Source of the DNA: Gemmatimonadaceae bacterium
GTDB lineage: Bacteria; Gemmatimonadota; Gemmatimonadetes; Gemmatimonadales; Gemmatimonadaceae
Assembly: GCA_020851455.1 (NCBI GenBank)
Contig: JADZCT010000047.1
Span: forward strand, 186,001 to 250,000
DNA: 64,000 bases
Direction of reading: 5' to 3'
The translations under genes and the position numbers were made by a program. This document shows positions 1 to 8,812 of the stretch, piece by piece. Within the stretch, counting starts at the first letter, position 1. Each line of letters begins with the position of its first letter. The notes under the pieces were generated by a model. It saw only the letters and a list, made by a program, of their open reading frames with translations, was not told where the DNA came from and ran no database searches.

Positions 1-1394
1 GCCACGAAATGGCGCCGGATGGCGGCTCGGACCGCCTCAGCGTCCTGCAGCTTCGCTACTTCGCCCTCGTCGAGCATGCGCGACAGGCAGTCGAGCGCGT
101 ACGCGACGGCGGCGTTCGCGTGCAAGGAGAACAGTTCCGAAGGCACCCCCGACAATGCCACGTCCGCCCGGTACAGCGGATAGTGCTCGTCGCGGCGCTC
201 GGCGATCTCGTCGGCTGCCAGGTACAGGGTGTCGGCGAGGACGGGCTCCTCGACGATTGCATCGTCCTCGGTGTCGCGAATGTAGCGGTCCGTTGCTATC
301 GGGTAGGCCGCCGCACCCTCGAGCGTGGCGCCGGGGGAGAAAAGCGTGCCGTCGAAGTAGTCCACCCCCTGGCCTGGAGCGTAGCCATGCACCTCGCAGA
401 TCCGCAGGATCAGTTCTCGCGCAAGCGGAGGATCGGCCAGTTGCACGGCCGGCACCGTCCAGGCAAGGGCCTCCCAGTCGCGGATCGTCGTGCCGTGCGT
501 CGCCCATGGGGCCCGGCTCCGCACCACATAGTACTGGGCGTCGTCCAGCGCGCGCGCGGCGGAATAGAAGTACGCGAACATCAGGTGACGATTGATCAGG
601 CCGTCGAGGGACTCCACTCCGCTCGACTGCTCGAGCGTGCCAAGCGCATCGCGGGTCCCGCCAAGGAGGTGCTTCCAGCCGCGCTTGCGCAGCACGGCAA
701 CCGTCGCCAGCGCGCCATCACGCTCTGGGCCAGCGCCAATGTAGAACGCTGCGTCGGCCCGCTGTCCAGCGCCGATCGCAACCTGCCGCTGAATGCTGTA
801 CCCGGCGCCCTTCACGGCCACAGTCGAGCCGTCGTCCGAGGAAATTGCGAGGGCGGCGAACCCAGGCGCGTCGTCCCCTTCCAGCACGACGGTGCCGTCG
901 CCGGCTGACGATACGATGTGCGCGCTCGTGATCGGGCGCGGCGTCCGCACGCGCAGTTGCCGGTGCCCCAGGGTGCCTTCGATGCCGATGGAGGCCTCGA
1001 CCGCTGCGCCGCCACGATTCTCCACCGCCACCGCGTACACCGCACCGGCGACGTCCACGTCGCGTCCGTACGGCGCAAAAATGCTCCCGCGAATCACCAG
1101 GGAGCCGGCCGTTGCGGTGAACGTCGGGATCCAGTGATGCGAACGCTCCCAGGCCATCGCATGACTCGAGAACTCGACCGGTTCGCCGTCCACCCGCAGC
1201 GTTGGACGGGCCAGCGCAGGCCCGTCCGCGTCGAGGAAGCGCGATGAACCGGCGAACTCCACCGAGGAACGCGCCCCGCGGTGGAGGAGGCCGATTGCGT
1301 GCAGGGCGCCGTCCGCCGGGTGGACGCAGGGCAGCGCCATCCAGTGGTTGCCCGTAACCTGCCATGGCACGGTGCCGATGGCGCTCTGTGTCAC
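1..1394 (-). CDS. Glycosidase-like protein, (alpha/alpha)-barrel type, C-terminus beyond window
   Basis: The reading frame is open from the left edge up to a GTG at 1394 and encodes at least 464 residues. The first ~190 residues are beta-rich, as in the N-terminal sandwich of amylo-alpha-1,6-glucosidase/trehalase-like enzymes. The following part is helical with conserved-looking aromatic and acidic runs such as WATHGTTIRDWEAL and GVDYFDGTLFSPG, typical of six-hairpin glycosidases. I cannot assign a family or substrate. The GTG is favoured because GGAGG lies 9 nt upstream and an in-frame TAA at 1410-1412 (read on the minus strand) closes the frame. No signal peptide is visible, suggesting a cytoplasmic enzyme. 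It is divergent from the secreted protein at 1510. Confidence 0.7.
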   Translation of the reverse strand, partial: MTQSAIGTVPWQVTGNHWMALPCVHPADGALHAIGLLHRGARSSVEFAGSSRFLDADGPALARPTLRVDGEPVEFSSHAMAWERSHHWIPTFTATAGSLVIRGSIFAPYGRDVDVAGAVYAVAVENRGGAAVEASIGIEGTLGHRQLRVRTPRPITSAHIVSSAGDGTVVLEGDDAPGFAALAISSDDGSTVAVKGAGYSIQRQVAIGAGQRADAAFYIGAGPERDGALATVAVLRKRGWKHLLGGTRDALGTLEQSSGVESLDGLINRHLMFAYFYSAARALDDAQYYVVRSRAPWATHGTTIRDWEALAWTVPAVQLADPPLARELILRICEVHGYAPGQGVDYFDGTLFSPGATLEGAAAYPIATDRYIRDTEDDAIVEEPVLADTLYLAADEIAERRDEHYPLYRADVALSGVPSELFSLHANAAVAYALDCLSRMLDEGEVAKLQDAEAVRAAIRRHFV

Positions 1395-1403
1395 CGCTGC
1401 GAA

Positions 1404-1408
1404 CCTCC
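1404..1408 (-). promoter_or_regulatory. Shine-Dalgarno GGAGG deciding the GTG start at 1394
   Basis: GGAGG on the minus strand, 9 nt before the GTG codon. The next in-frame ATG is 54 nt further in at 1340 and has no comparable site. Confidence 0.6.
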
Positions 1409-1509
1409 GTTAACTTGGCGCGGGTACGAAACTTACTCCTCCGCACCGCCTGCCGCCCTTGCACTCCACCCAGTACGCACCCCGAGTCCGCGCCGCCGCT
1501 GCCTGCCGC

Positions 1510-3147
1510 ATGGTTGCGAGGGCGTGCGTTGTGATTGGCTGGCTCAGTGCGAGCACGGCGTTCGCGCAGTGGCCGGCGGGCGTCGGCCCGGATGCCGCGA
1601 CGCTCCCGTCGCGGGCCCTGAGGATATCGTTTGGGATCGGGTGGGACCGCGCACCGGAACGGTATGAGAACGGCGTCCTGCGATCCCCTGGCGATCGCTA
1701 CTCCCTGGACACGCTCGGCGCGACCGTATTCCCGTTCCTCGGCGTTACGGAAGCCGCCACGCGCGCAGCGGCTGGGCTACCGGCATTTCGCGCATCGCTG
1801 GGCGCCAGTGTCGTCAAGGCGCGTGACGCGTTGGAGACGACGCCAGTCACGGTCGAATACGGCCTCACCAGTCGCGTGTCGCTCAGGGCGACCGTTCCGT
1901 TCGTCACCGCCGCCGCCCGCGTGGACGCGACGCTCAACCCGCTCGCCAGGGAAGCAACCGTCGGGCTCAACCCGGCGCTGGCGAACGCCGCAATCGCGAC
2001 GGCCTACAGCACCCTGTTGACGCAACTCGGCGCGGCGGGTTCGTTCCTCGGCGACCGGATCGCCTCATGTCCATCGAACCCCGCCGCGCCCGGCTGCGCA
2101 GCCGTGCTCGCGAGCCCGGCGACCGCACAGGCGCTCGTTGCCGAAGCGCGAACATTCGCGACGGCGCTGGCGGCGCTGTACGGAGGATCCGGAGCCAACC
2201 CAGGCGCACTGTTCATCCCGCTGGCCGGCAGCGCGACCCAGGCCGCGATCACGGCGCGGCTCGCTGGCATCAGGGGGCAGTTCGCTGCGTTCGGGGCACC
2301 CGCGATTACCGCCCTCGCCCCGATCGGGGCGCCAGCTCCGCTCACCATAGGTGGCTTCCAGGACTTCCTGGCCGATACGGCCTTCGGGATAGAGTCGCGC
2401 GGCCTGCGACCAGTCGTGCGCCGTGGCGTCGGCAACGCGGAGTTCGCGACAACAATCCGGCTCTTCGATTCCCGCCGGGGCGCCAAGGTCGGCGCGTCTC
2501 CCAGCGCCGGATTCTGGGTGCGGACGGCAGCCACGGTCGCGTATTCGCTGGGGGCTCCCAACCCCGCGGCTGACGAGCTGATCGGTGCGCCCCTCGGCAC
2601 GGTGGCGCGCGGGCTGCGGGTCGGGGCGATGGCAGACGGGGGCCACGGCAGCCGCTACTCGTTCTCGGTCGCGGCTTCGCGAGTTTCGTGGGCTGGCACC
2701 GCGATGGACGTGCGCGCCCTGACGCAGCCCGGCGCGCCATTCCCTTCGGCCGCGGGCACCGCCTCGGTCACTTACACGCCCGGTGCCGAGTGGCGGCTTG
2801 ACGCAGCTCCGCGGCTTGCGATAAGCGAAGCAATCGGCATCGCCGCTACGTGGACTTACCGCAGGCGCGATGCCGACGCGTTCGCCCTCACCGGCCAGAC
2901 GCCCTCCCCGTCGGCCTCCGCATTCGACGTACATCCCGGGATGAACAGCGTGGGACCGTCGTCAACGGAGCATCGGTTCGGCGCCAGCATCGGCTATTCC
3001 ACCATCGCGGCGTGGGAACGTGGCCAGGCGCAGTGGCCGCTCGACATCGTGCTGACGCATTACCAGACGACGACCGCCTCGGGCGGCACGGTGCCGAAGG
3101 TGTCGCACGACGATATCGTGCTGCGCTGGTACTGGCGCAGCCGCTGA
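1510..3147 (+). CDS. Secreted beta-rich protein, probable outer-membrane barrel, function unknown
   Basis: About 545 residues from the ATG at 1510. A TTG 51 nt upstream is possible, but the ATG places a classic signal peptide at the very start (MVARACVVIGWLSASTAFA, cleavage before Q). The mature protein has alternating strands such as EYGLTSRVSLRATVPF and ends DIVLRWYWRSR, like a membrane beta-barrel. A central Ala/Gly-rich helical segment of roughly 150 residues with two close cysteines (CPSNPAAPGC) interrupts the strands. No family is recognised. It is convergent with recN, only 20 nt apart. Confidence 0.7.
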   Translation: MVARACVVIGWLSASTAFAQWPAGVGPDAATLPSRALRISFGIGWDRAPERYENGVLRSPGDRYSLDTLGATVFPFLGVTEAATRAAAGLPAFRASLGASVVKARDALETTPVTVEYGLTSRVSLRATVPFVTAAARVDATLNPLAREATVGLNPALANAAIATAYSTLLTQLGAAGSFLGDRIASCPSNPAAPGCAAVLASPATAQALVAEARTFATALAALYGGSGANPGALFIPLAGSATQAAITARLAGIRGQFAAFGAPAITALAPIGAPAPLTIGGFQDFLADTAFGIESRGLRPVVRRGVGNAEFATTIRLFDSRRGAKVGASPSAGFWVRTAATVAYSLGAPNPAADELIGAPLGTVARGLRVGAMADGGHGSRYSFSVAASRVSWAGTAMDVRALTQPGAPFPSAAGTASVTYTPGAEWRLDAAPRLAISEAIGIAATWTYRRRDADAFALTGQTPSPSASAFDVHPGMNSVGPSSTEHRFGASIGYSTIAAWERGQAQWPLDIVLTHYQTTTASGGTVPKVSHDDIVLRWYWRSR

Positions 3148-3167
3148 GCGCGTCCGGCACGTTTCGG

Positions 3168-4862
3168 CTAGCCGGCCCTCGCCCGTCGCTGTCGCGTCGG
3201 CGGCTGCGCTCCGAGCAGCTCTCGTGCATGCGCCCGGCTCACCTCACTCGCGGGATCGCCACCGAGCATCCGGGCCACTTCATCCACGCGCGCATCGCCG
3301 TCGAGCACGGTGACGTCGGCTGAGGTGACGCCCTCACGTGCGCCCTTGCGCACCACGACGTGATGGGCGGCGCGCGACCCGATCTGTGCGAGGTGCGTGA
3401 TGGCAAAGACCTGCCGGCGCAGCGACACCGCACGGAGCGCATCCGCCACCATGAGGGCCACGGCCCCGCCAATGCCGGAGTCAACTTCGTCGAACACGAG
3501 TGTCGGCACTCGCTCCATGTCTGCGAGAATCACCTGCAGGGCGAGCATCACGCGCGCCAGTTCCCCGCCAGACGCCACGCGGGCGAGAGGCCGGTCTTCG
3601 TGGCCGACGTTCAGCGCCACACGATACTCGACCCACTCGGCGCCGGTCGCGCGTGGCGACTCGTGCGGTACGAGGCGCACGAGGAAACTCCCTCCGTCCA
3701 TCCCGAGCGCAGGCAACTGCGCTGCCACCGCCCGTGAGAGCGCCGCCGCTCCGCGGGCGCGCGATGCAGTGAGCGCCTGCGCGGCTTCGGCGACCCGCGT
3801 CTCGGACGTGCGCACCGCCGCCTCCATAGCGCCAATATCGTGCGCCGCCGTGTCGAGGGCATCGAGCTCGGCCCGCGCTTCGCGTCCTGCGGCCAGTGCG
3901 CGCTCCATCGTGCCTCCGTACTTCTTGAGGAGGCGGAAGATGACGTCGCGCCGTCGCTGGACTTCCTCGAGACGGGCCGGGTCGTGCTCGATGCTTTCCG
4001 CGTACGCCGCCGCTTCACGCGCCAGTTCCTCGATTGCGTAGTAGGCCGCATCGTACGCGGCCTGGATCTTCGCGGCAGACGGATCTATGCGCTGGAGCAC
4101 GCCAAGCAGTCGCTGCAGGTGGCCCAGGCGCGTAAGGACCGCCTCGTCGCTTCCGTCGAGCGCCTCCGACATCTGCGCGGTGGCCGTCGTCAGTTCCTCG
4201 GCGTGCGCGAGCCGCGCGGCCTCGCCTTCCAGCGCCTCCTCCTCACCAGTCACGAGGCGGGCACGTTCGACTTCGTCGGCAACGTGGCGGAGGTAGTCCG
4301 CACGCTTCTCCGCGTCGTCGCGGCGCGCGACCCGCCGCGCCAGGTTCGCCCGGCTCTCCTCGAGGCCCGCGTGCGCATCCGCGAGCGCACGCGCTTCGCC
4401 TGTCGCACGCGCGTAGCGGTCGAGCATCTGGCGCTGGGAGTCTTCGTCGAGCAACGCACGGGCATCGTTCTGCCCATGGATGGTGAAGAGAGTCCGGCCG
4501 ATTGCCGCGAGCACGGACGCGGTGACGACGGTACCGTTGACCCACGCGCGCGAGCGTCCCGATGCGGTCACTTCACGCCTCAGTGTGACGACGCCACCTT
4601 CCGCCTCGATTCCGTGTGCGTCCAGCGCGGCCAGCACGTCGGCATTGTCGCGCGCGTGAAACTCCCCTTCCACCGTCGCCCTGTCGGTGCCCGTGCGCAC
4701 GTCGTCGGCCGACCAGCGTCCGCCGCCGAGCAGGCCAAGCGCGCCAATGATGATTGACTTGCCGGCGCCAGTCTCGCCGGTGAGGACGTTCAGCCCCGGG
4801 CCGAACGGCACCTTGACCGACTCGATGATGGCGACGTTCCGGATGCGCAGCTCGGCGAGCAC
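3168..4862 (-). CDS. recN: DNA repair protein RecN
   Basis: SMC-like ATPase that acts in recombinational repair of double-strand breaks. It is 564 residues, the usual RecN length. The Walker A motif GETGAGKS is at residues 29-36, a long coiled coil fills the middle, and the C-terminal ATPase half carries the ABC signature SGGELAR and Walker B VFDEVDSGIGG. The start is GTG at 4862, with GGAGG 7 nt upstream. It lies 15 nt downstream of nadK, the same recN-nadK neighbourhood seen in many bacteria. Confidence 0.96.
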   Translation of the reverse strand: MLAELRIRNVAIIESVKVPFGPGLNVLTGETGAGKSIIIGALGLLGGGRWSADDVRTGTDRATVEGEFHARDNADVLAALDAHGIEAEGGVVTLRREVTASGRSRAWVNGTVVTASVLAAIGRTLFTIHGQNDARALLDEDSQRQMLDRYARATGEARALADAHAGLEESRANLARRVARRDDAEKRADYLRHVADEVERARLVTGEEEALEGEAARLAHAEELTTATAQMSEALDGSDEAVLTRLGHLQRLLGVLQRIDPSAAKIQAAYDAAYYAIEELAREAAAYAESIEHDPARLEEVQRRRDVIFRLLKKYGGTMERALAAGREARAELDALDTAAHDIGAMEAAVRTSETRVAEAAQALTASRARGAAALSRAVAAQLPALGMDGGSFLVRLVPHESPRATGAEWVEYRVALNVGHEDRPLARVASGGELARVMLALQVILADMERVPTLVFDEVDSGIGGAVALMVADALRAVSLRRQVFAITHLAQIGSRAAHHVVVRKGAREGVTSADVTVLDGDARVDEVARMLGGDPASEVSRAHARELLGAQPPTRQRRARAG

Positions 4863-4877
4863 GGAACTACCTCCTGG

Positions 4878-5738
4878 CTATTCGTCGCGGTCGGCCAACC
4901 CGCCCCATCCCAGCTTGCGCCGGAGCCGCCCGATGAACGTCGTGCCGTGGAAGCGGACGATGCGTACGGGCCGCGTGGCGCGGCGGACGGTAAGCGCGTG
5001 GCCATTGGACAGTGTTGCCCCGACCTGCCCGTCCACCGTTACCAGAACATCGCCCGGGGCATCTTCCGGCTGCAGCGTGATCACGGATTCGGGCTTCAGT
5101 ACGAGGGGCCGGATGGACAGGGTGTGTGCCGCTATGGGCGTCACGGTGATGGAATGGACCCCCGGCTCGATGATGGGGCCGCCGGCCGAGAGCGAGTATG
5201 CCGTCGAGCCCGTCGGCGTTGAGATGACGATCCCATCGGCCGCGAGCACGCCCAACGGCTCGCCGTTCACCGTCATGCGCAGCCGTAGCACGCGGGCGAA
5301 GCCGCCCTTGTGGACGACAACGTCGTTGACGGCGCGGTGCACCGGCCCGTGCGGACCGTCGGCCGGGCCAGAAGTGGCTTCGAGGACCATCCGTACGTCC
5401 GATGCATAGCTCCCCTTGGCCAGTCGCGGGAGGACGCGCGGGAACTCCCGGCTGGAGCAACTTGCCAGGTATCCAAGCTTTCCGAGATTGACGCCGAGAA
5501 GCGGAACGTCCGCGCCGTCGAGAAAGCGCGCACAGCGCAATAGCGTTCCGTCTCCGCCAAGCGAAACGACGGCGTCGATGTCCTGCGGTGTCTGCACCTC
5601 ACGCGCGCCGGCGGCAATGGTCAGCAGGTCGTGTTCCACGAGCACCTCGATGCCGAGCCGGGGCGCCTCGCGCAGGGCCATGGCCACGATGTCCGCGAGG
5701 CCGTCGAAGTCCTTGTGCCCGAACACGCCAAGCCGCAT
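4878..5738 (-). CDS. nadK: NAD kinase
   Basis: Phosphorylates NAD+ to NADP+. The product is 286 residues with GGDGT at 61-65, NLGKLGYL shortly after, and the conserved TPTGSTAYSLSAGGPI block. The ATG at 5738 is chosen because it gives the typical N-terminus MRLGVFGHK and overlaps the dxs stop codon by one base (TGATG), implying translational coupling. A longer frame upstream only runs into dxs. The gene belongs to the xse-isp-dxs-nadK-recN block. Confidence 0.95.
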   Translation of the reverse strand: MRLGVFGHKDFDGLADIVAMALREAPRLGIEVLVEHDLLTIAAGAREVQTPQDIDAVVSLGGDGTLLRCARFLDGADVPLLGVNLGKLGYLASCSSREFPRVLPRLAKGSYASDVRMVLEATSGPADGPHGPVHRAVNDVVVHKGGFARVLRLRMTVNGEPLGVLAADGIVISTPTGSTAYSLSAGGPIIEPGVHSITVTPIAAHTLSIRPLVLKPESVITLQPEDAPGDVLVTVDGQVGATLSNGHALTVRRATRPVRIVRFHGTTFIGRLRRKLGWGGLADRDE

Positions 5739-7636
5739 CAGCCGGTCATGGCCTCGCTTCCGTACAGCGAACGTACGCTGGCGGCTATGCCCGCCGCATC
5801 GAGCCCGCACTGCTCCAGCTGCCGCGCGCGCGATGCGGCGTAGACGATCCTGTCAGGAACGCCGAGGGTGGCAACGCGAACCGACGCATTCAACGCGCCG
5901 ATCACCCGTGCCATCATCGCACCGAAGCCATTCACGACGGTTCCTTCCTCGACCACGAGCACCTGCCCATGGCTCGCCACGACTTCTGAAAGAACCGTCG
6001 CGTCGTACGGCTTCAGGAAGCGGCAGTTTACGACCGACACGCCGAGGCCCTCGGCCGCGAGCGATTCCGCCGCCTGCAGCGACGGCACGACCATCGCGCC
6101 AACCGCCAGGATGGCGACCTCGCCGCCGGTGCGGAGCACTTCCCACGTTCCGTACGGGACGGCCGCGACCTCTTTCATGGCAGGCACCGTGTCGGGCGCC
6201 GCGTCGCGGGGATAACGAATCGCGAACGCGCCGTCGTGTGCCGCCGCCGACCGCATCAACGCGAGAAGTTCGCGCCCGTCCTTCGGCGCCGTGACCGTCA
6301 CATTGGGCACGGCGAGCAAATAGGCAATATCGTAGAGTCCGGCGTGCGTCTCGCCATCCTCGCCAACCAATCCGGCGCGGTCGAGGCACAGCACGACGGG
6401 AAGGTGCTGGATCGCCACGTCGTGAATGATGCTGTCGTACGCGCGTTGCATGAACGTCGAGTAGACGGCCACGAACGGCCTCGCCCCGCGCGCCGCCATC
6501 CCGGCTGCCATCGTCACGGCGTGCGCCTCGGCGATTCCCACGTCGAAAAACCGGTCCGGGAGTGCGCTTGCGACAGCCGACGCGCCCGTCCCGCTGGGCA
6601 TCGCAGCCGTGATCACGGCAAGCCGCCGGTCCTCGTCCATCAACTCGGCCAACCCCTTCCCGAATACCGTCGTGTAGTTGGCGTTGCCTGTGGATGGCTT
6701 CCGAAGCTTGCCGGTGCCCGGATCATGCCCCGGCGGCAGCGCGTGCCACTTCTCCGTATTCTCGCCCGCCGGGAACCCCTTCCCCTTCTGCGTGATCACG
6801 TGCACGAGCATCGTGCCCTTCATCTCGCGCATCGCCTTGAACGTCTCCGCCATCTGGCCGATATCGTGCCCGTCTATCGGGCCGAAGTAGCGAAACCCGA
6901 GTTCTTCGAACAGCACACCGGGCGTCAGGAAACCCTTCAGGCTCTCCTCCCACTTGTGAATGAGCCGTTCGGCGTCCTTGAGGGGCCAGGGCGCCTGGCG
7001 CGCCAGGTCGCCGATCTTCTGGCGAATCCGGTTGTAGAGCGAGTTGCGCTGCACCGACGTGAGGTACTTGTGCATCGCGCCGACGTTCGGCGCGATCGAC
7101 ATCTCGTTGTCGTTCAGCACGACGATCATGTCGCGGCGCGACGCGCCGGCGTTGTTCAGCCCTTCGTAGGCGAGGCCGCTGCCGAGCGAGCCATCTCCAA
7201 TGATGGCGACGACCTTGTAGTCGGCGCCGTCCATGTCGCGGGCGACGGCCATGCCGTATGCGGCTGATATTGACGTGGCGGCGTGGCCCGCGCCGAACGA
7301 GTCGTACTCGCTCTCGGCGCGCTTGAGGAAACCCGACAGCCCTCCCTCCTGGCGCAGCGTCGCCATCCGGCTTGCGCGTCCTGTGAGCAGCTTGTGCGGA
7401 TAACCCTGGTGGCCGACGTCCCAGACGAGCTGATCGCGCGGCGTATCGAACGCGAAATGCAGCGCGACCGTCAGCTCCACGACCCCGAGCCCGGCGCCGA
7501 TGTGGCCTCCGGTGCTCGAGCAGGTTTCGATGAGCGAGGCGCGCATCTCGTCGGCGAGCTCCTGAAGCTGATGCACGCTCAGGCCCTTCAGGTCGGCCGG
7601 GGACGCTATCGTATCGAGCAGCGGGGATGAAGACAT
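5738..7636 (-). CDS. dxs: 1-deoxy-D-xylulose-5-phosphate synthase
   Basis: Thiamine-diphosphate enzyme joining pyruvate and glyceraldehyde 3-phosphate, the first step of the MEP isoprenoid pathway. The product is 632 residues. Visible motifs are GHQGYPHKLLTGR, the ThDP/Mg site GDGSLGSG with NDNEMSI, and in the second domain DRAGLVGEDGETHAG and DVGIAEAHAVTMAAG. The ATG at 7636 gives MSSSPLLDTI, the normal DXS N-terminus; about 40 upstream codons in frame look non-homologous. It follows a polyprenyl synthase gene, so both supply isoprenoids. Confidence 0.97.
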   Translation of the reverse strand: MSSSPLLDTIASPADLKGLSVHQLQELADEMRASLIETCSSTGGHIGAGLGVVELTVALHFAFDTPRDQLVWDVGHQGYPHKLLTGRASRMATLRQEGGLSGFLKRAESEYDSFGAGHAATSISAAYGMAVARDMDGADYKVVAIIGDGSLGSGLAYEGLNNAGASRRDMIVVLNDNEMSIAPNVGAMHKYLTSVQRNSLYNRIRQKIGDLARQAPWPLKDAERLIHKWEESLKGFLTPGVLFEELGFRYFGPIDGHDIGQMAETFKAMREMKGTMLVHVITQKGKGFPAGENTEKWHALPPGHDPGTGKLRKPSTGNANYTTVFGKGLAELMDEDRRLAVITAAMPSGTGASAVASALPDRFFDVGIAEAHAVTMAAGMAARGARPFVAVYSTFMQRAYDSIIHDVAIQHLPVVLCLDRAGLVGEDGETHAGLYDIAYLLAVPNVTVTAPKDGRELLALMRSAAAHDGAFAIRYPRDAAPDTVPAMKEVAAVPYGTWEVLRTGGEVAILAVGAMVVPSLQAAESLAAEGLGVSVVNCRFLKPYDATVLSEVVASHGQVLVVEEGTVVNGFGAMMARVIGALNASVRVATLGVPDRIVYAASRARQLEQCGLDAAGIAASVRSLYGSEAMTG

Positions 7637-7677
7637 GATTGACGTGTTGTAATCTCGCGCATTGCGCGGCCGAACGC

Positions 7678-8583
7678 CTACGACGGCCTCGCAACCACGT
7701 AGTGGGCGAGGTACTCGAGATCGGGTGAGCGAATGTCGCCCCTGCGGAGCGACCTGCATGCTTCATCGGCGAGCGCGACCGCCCGGGAGCGCGCGCCATC
7801 GAGGCCCAGCGCCGCGGGGTATGTGCTCTTGCCGTGGGATGCGTCCTTGCCGGCGGTCTTGCCTAGCTGCGTCGTGGTCGCCGTCACGTCGAGCACGTCG
7901 TCGGCGATCTGGAACGCGAGCCCGATGGCACTCCCGTACCGCAGCAGTGCTTCCATCGTTCGCGCGCCGGCGCCGGCGGCAACGCCGCCGATGCGGACCG
8001 CCTCGAGGATGAGCGCGCCCGTCTTCATGCGGTGAATGCGCTCCAGCTCGCACACGTCGAGGCCTACGCCCTCGGCAAGCAAGTCGAGAAGCTGTCCGCC
8101 GATCATGCCGCCCGCGCCCGCCGCCTGCATGAGAAGCCGCACCACTTCACCCTGCGTGCCTGCACTCAGGCCCAGGCTTCCGGCGGCTTCCGCCGCGGCG
8201 CGCGCCGCCAGGGGCACCATCGCGACGCCGGCGGCCGTCGCTGCTGCCACGCCGTGCTTGCGATGCACCGTCGGCTGCCCGCGCCGCACGTCGTCATCGT
8301 CCATGCACGGAAGGTCGTCGTGCACGAGCGAATAGGCGTGAACGACTTCGAGGGCGGCAGCCAGCGCGCTCGCGTCGCCGCTCCCACCGCACGCCCGGTA
8401 GGCGGCAATGAGGAGCACGGCGCGGAACCGTTTGCCAGCGCCGAGGAGCGCGTACTCTATGGCCTCCGCGACGCGAGGGTCGAGGTCGCGCCGCGCGGTA
8501 GCCGCCAGGGCTGCGAGCGCAGCCGCAACGGCGGCGCGGTCGGCCACGAACCGGGCGCCTTCACGCGCATCAGTCGTCGCCAT
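7678..8583 (-). CDS. ispA: Polyprenyl (farnesyl/geranylgeranyl) diphosphate synthase
   Basis: Short-chain trans-prenyl transferase of about 301 residues that extends dimethylallyl diphosphate with IPP. The first aspartate-rich motif is DDLPCMDDDD, with the two-residue insertion typical of bacterial IspA-type enzymes; the second is DDVLD. GKRFRAVLL and the GQ-type motif GGQLLDLL are also present. The exact product chain length (C15 or C20) cannot be read safely. The ATG at 8583 overlaps the xseB stop by 14 nt. The xseA-xseB-ispA-dxs order is widespread. Confidence 0.93.
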   Translation of the reverse strand: MATTDAREGARFVADRAAVAAALAALAATARRDLDPRVAEAIEYALLGAGKRFRAVLLIAAYRACGGSGDASALAAALEVVHAYSLVHDDLPCMDDDDVRRGQPTVHRKHGVAAATAAGVAMVPLAARAAAEAAGSLGLSAGTQGEVVRLLMQAAGAGGMIGGQLLDLLAEGVGLDVCELERIHRMKTGALILEAVRIGGVAAGAGARTMEALLRYGSAIGLAFQIADDVLDVTATTTQLGKTAGKDASHGKSTYPAALGLDGARSRAVALADEACRSLRRGDIRSPDLEYLAHYVVARPS

Positions 8584-8812
8584 CCGCCTCCAGAGGAACA
8601 CCCCCGGTCAGCTCGATCGAGCCGTCGGTGAGCTGGACGAGCTCGCGCAATCGGCCGTCGGCGGCATCGAGGGCCACCGCGGCGGAACGCAGGCGGGCGA
8701 TACCCTCCTCGAAGAGCTGCAATGCGCGGTCGAGCGGCACGTCCGGCCGGTCGAGCTGCGCGGCGATCTCATCGAGCCGTGCCAGGTGCTGTTCGAATGA
8801 CTCGCCTGTCAC
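8570..8812 (-). CDS. xseB: Exodeoxyribonuclease VII small subunit
   Basis: About 80 residues. It carries the XseB signature FEQHLARLDEIAAQLD followed by PLDRALQLFEEGIARLR and is almost entirely helical. It pairs with XseA to degrade single-stranded DNA. The GTG at 8812 is chosen because it overlaps the xseA stop codon as GTGA and gives MTGESFEQHL; an in-frame start 24 nt upstream would lengthen the overlap without improving the match. Confidence 0.93.
   Translation of the reverse strand: MTGESFEQHLARLDEIAAQLDRPDVPLDRALQLFEEGIARLRSAAVALDAADGRLRELVQLTDGSIELTGGVPLEADGDD

Noticed and set aside
718-1464. Minus-strand open frame next to the left edge
   Set aside because: Out of frame with the glycosidase-like gene, which has coherent hydrophobic and aromatic patterns and a good ribosome site.
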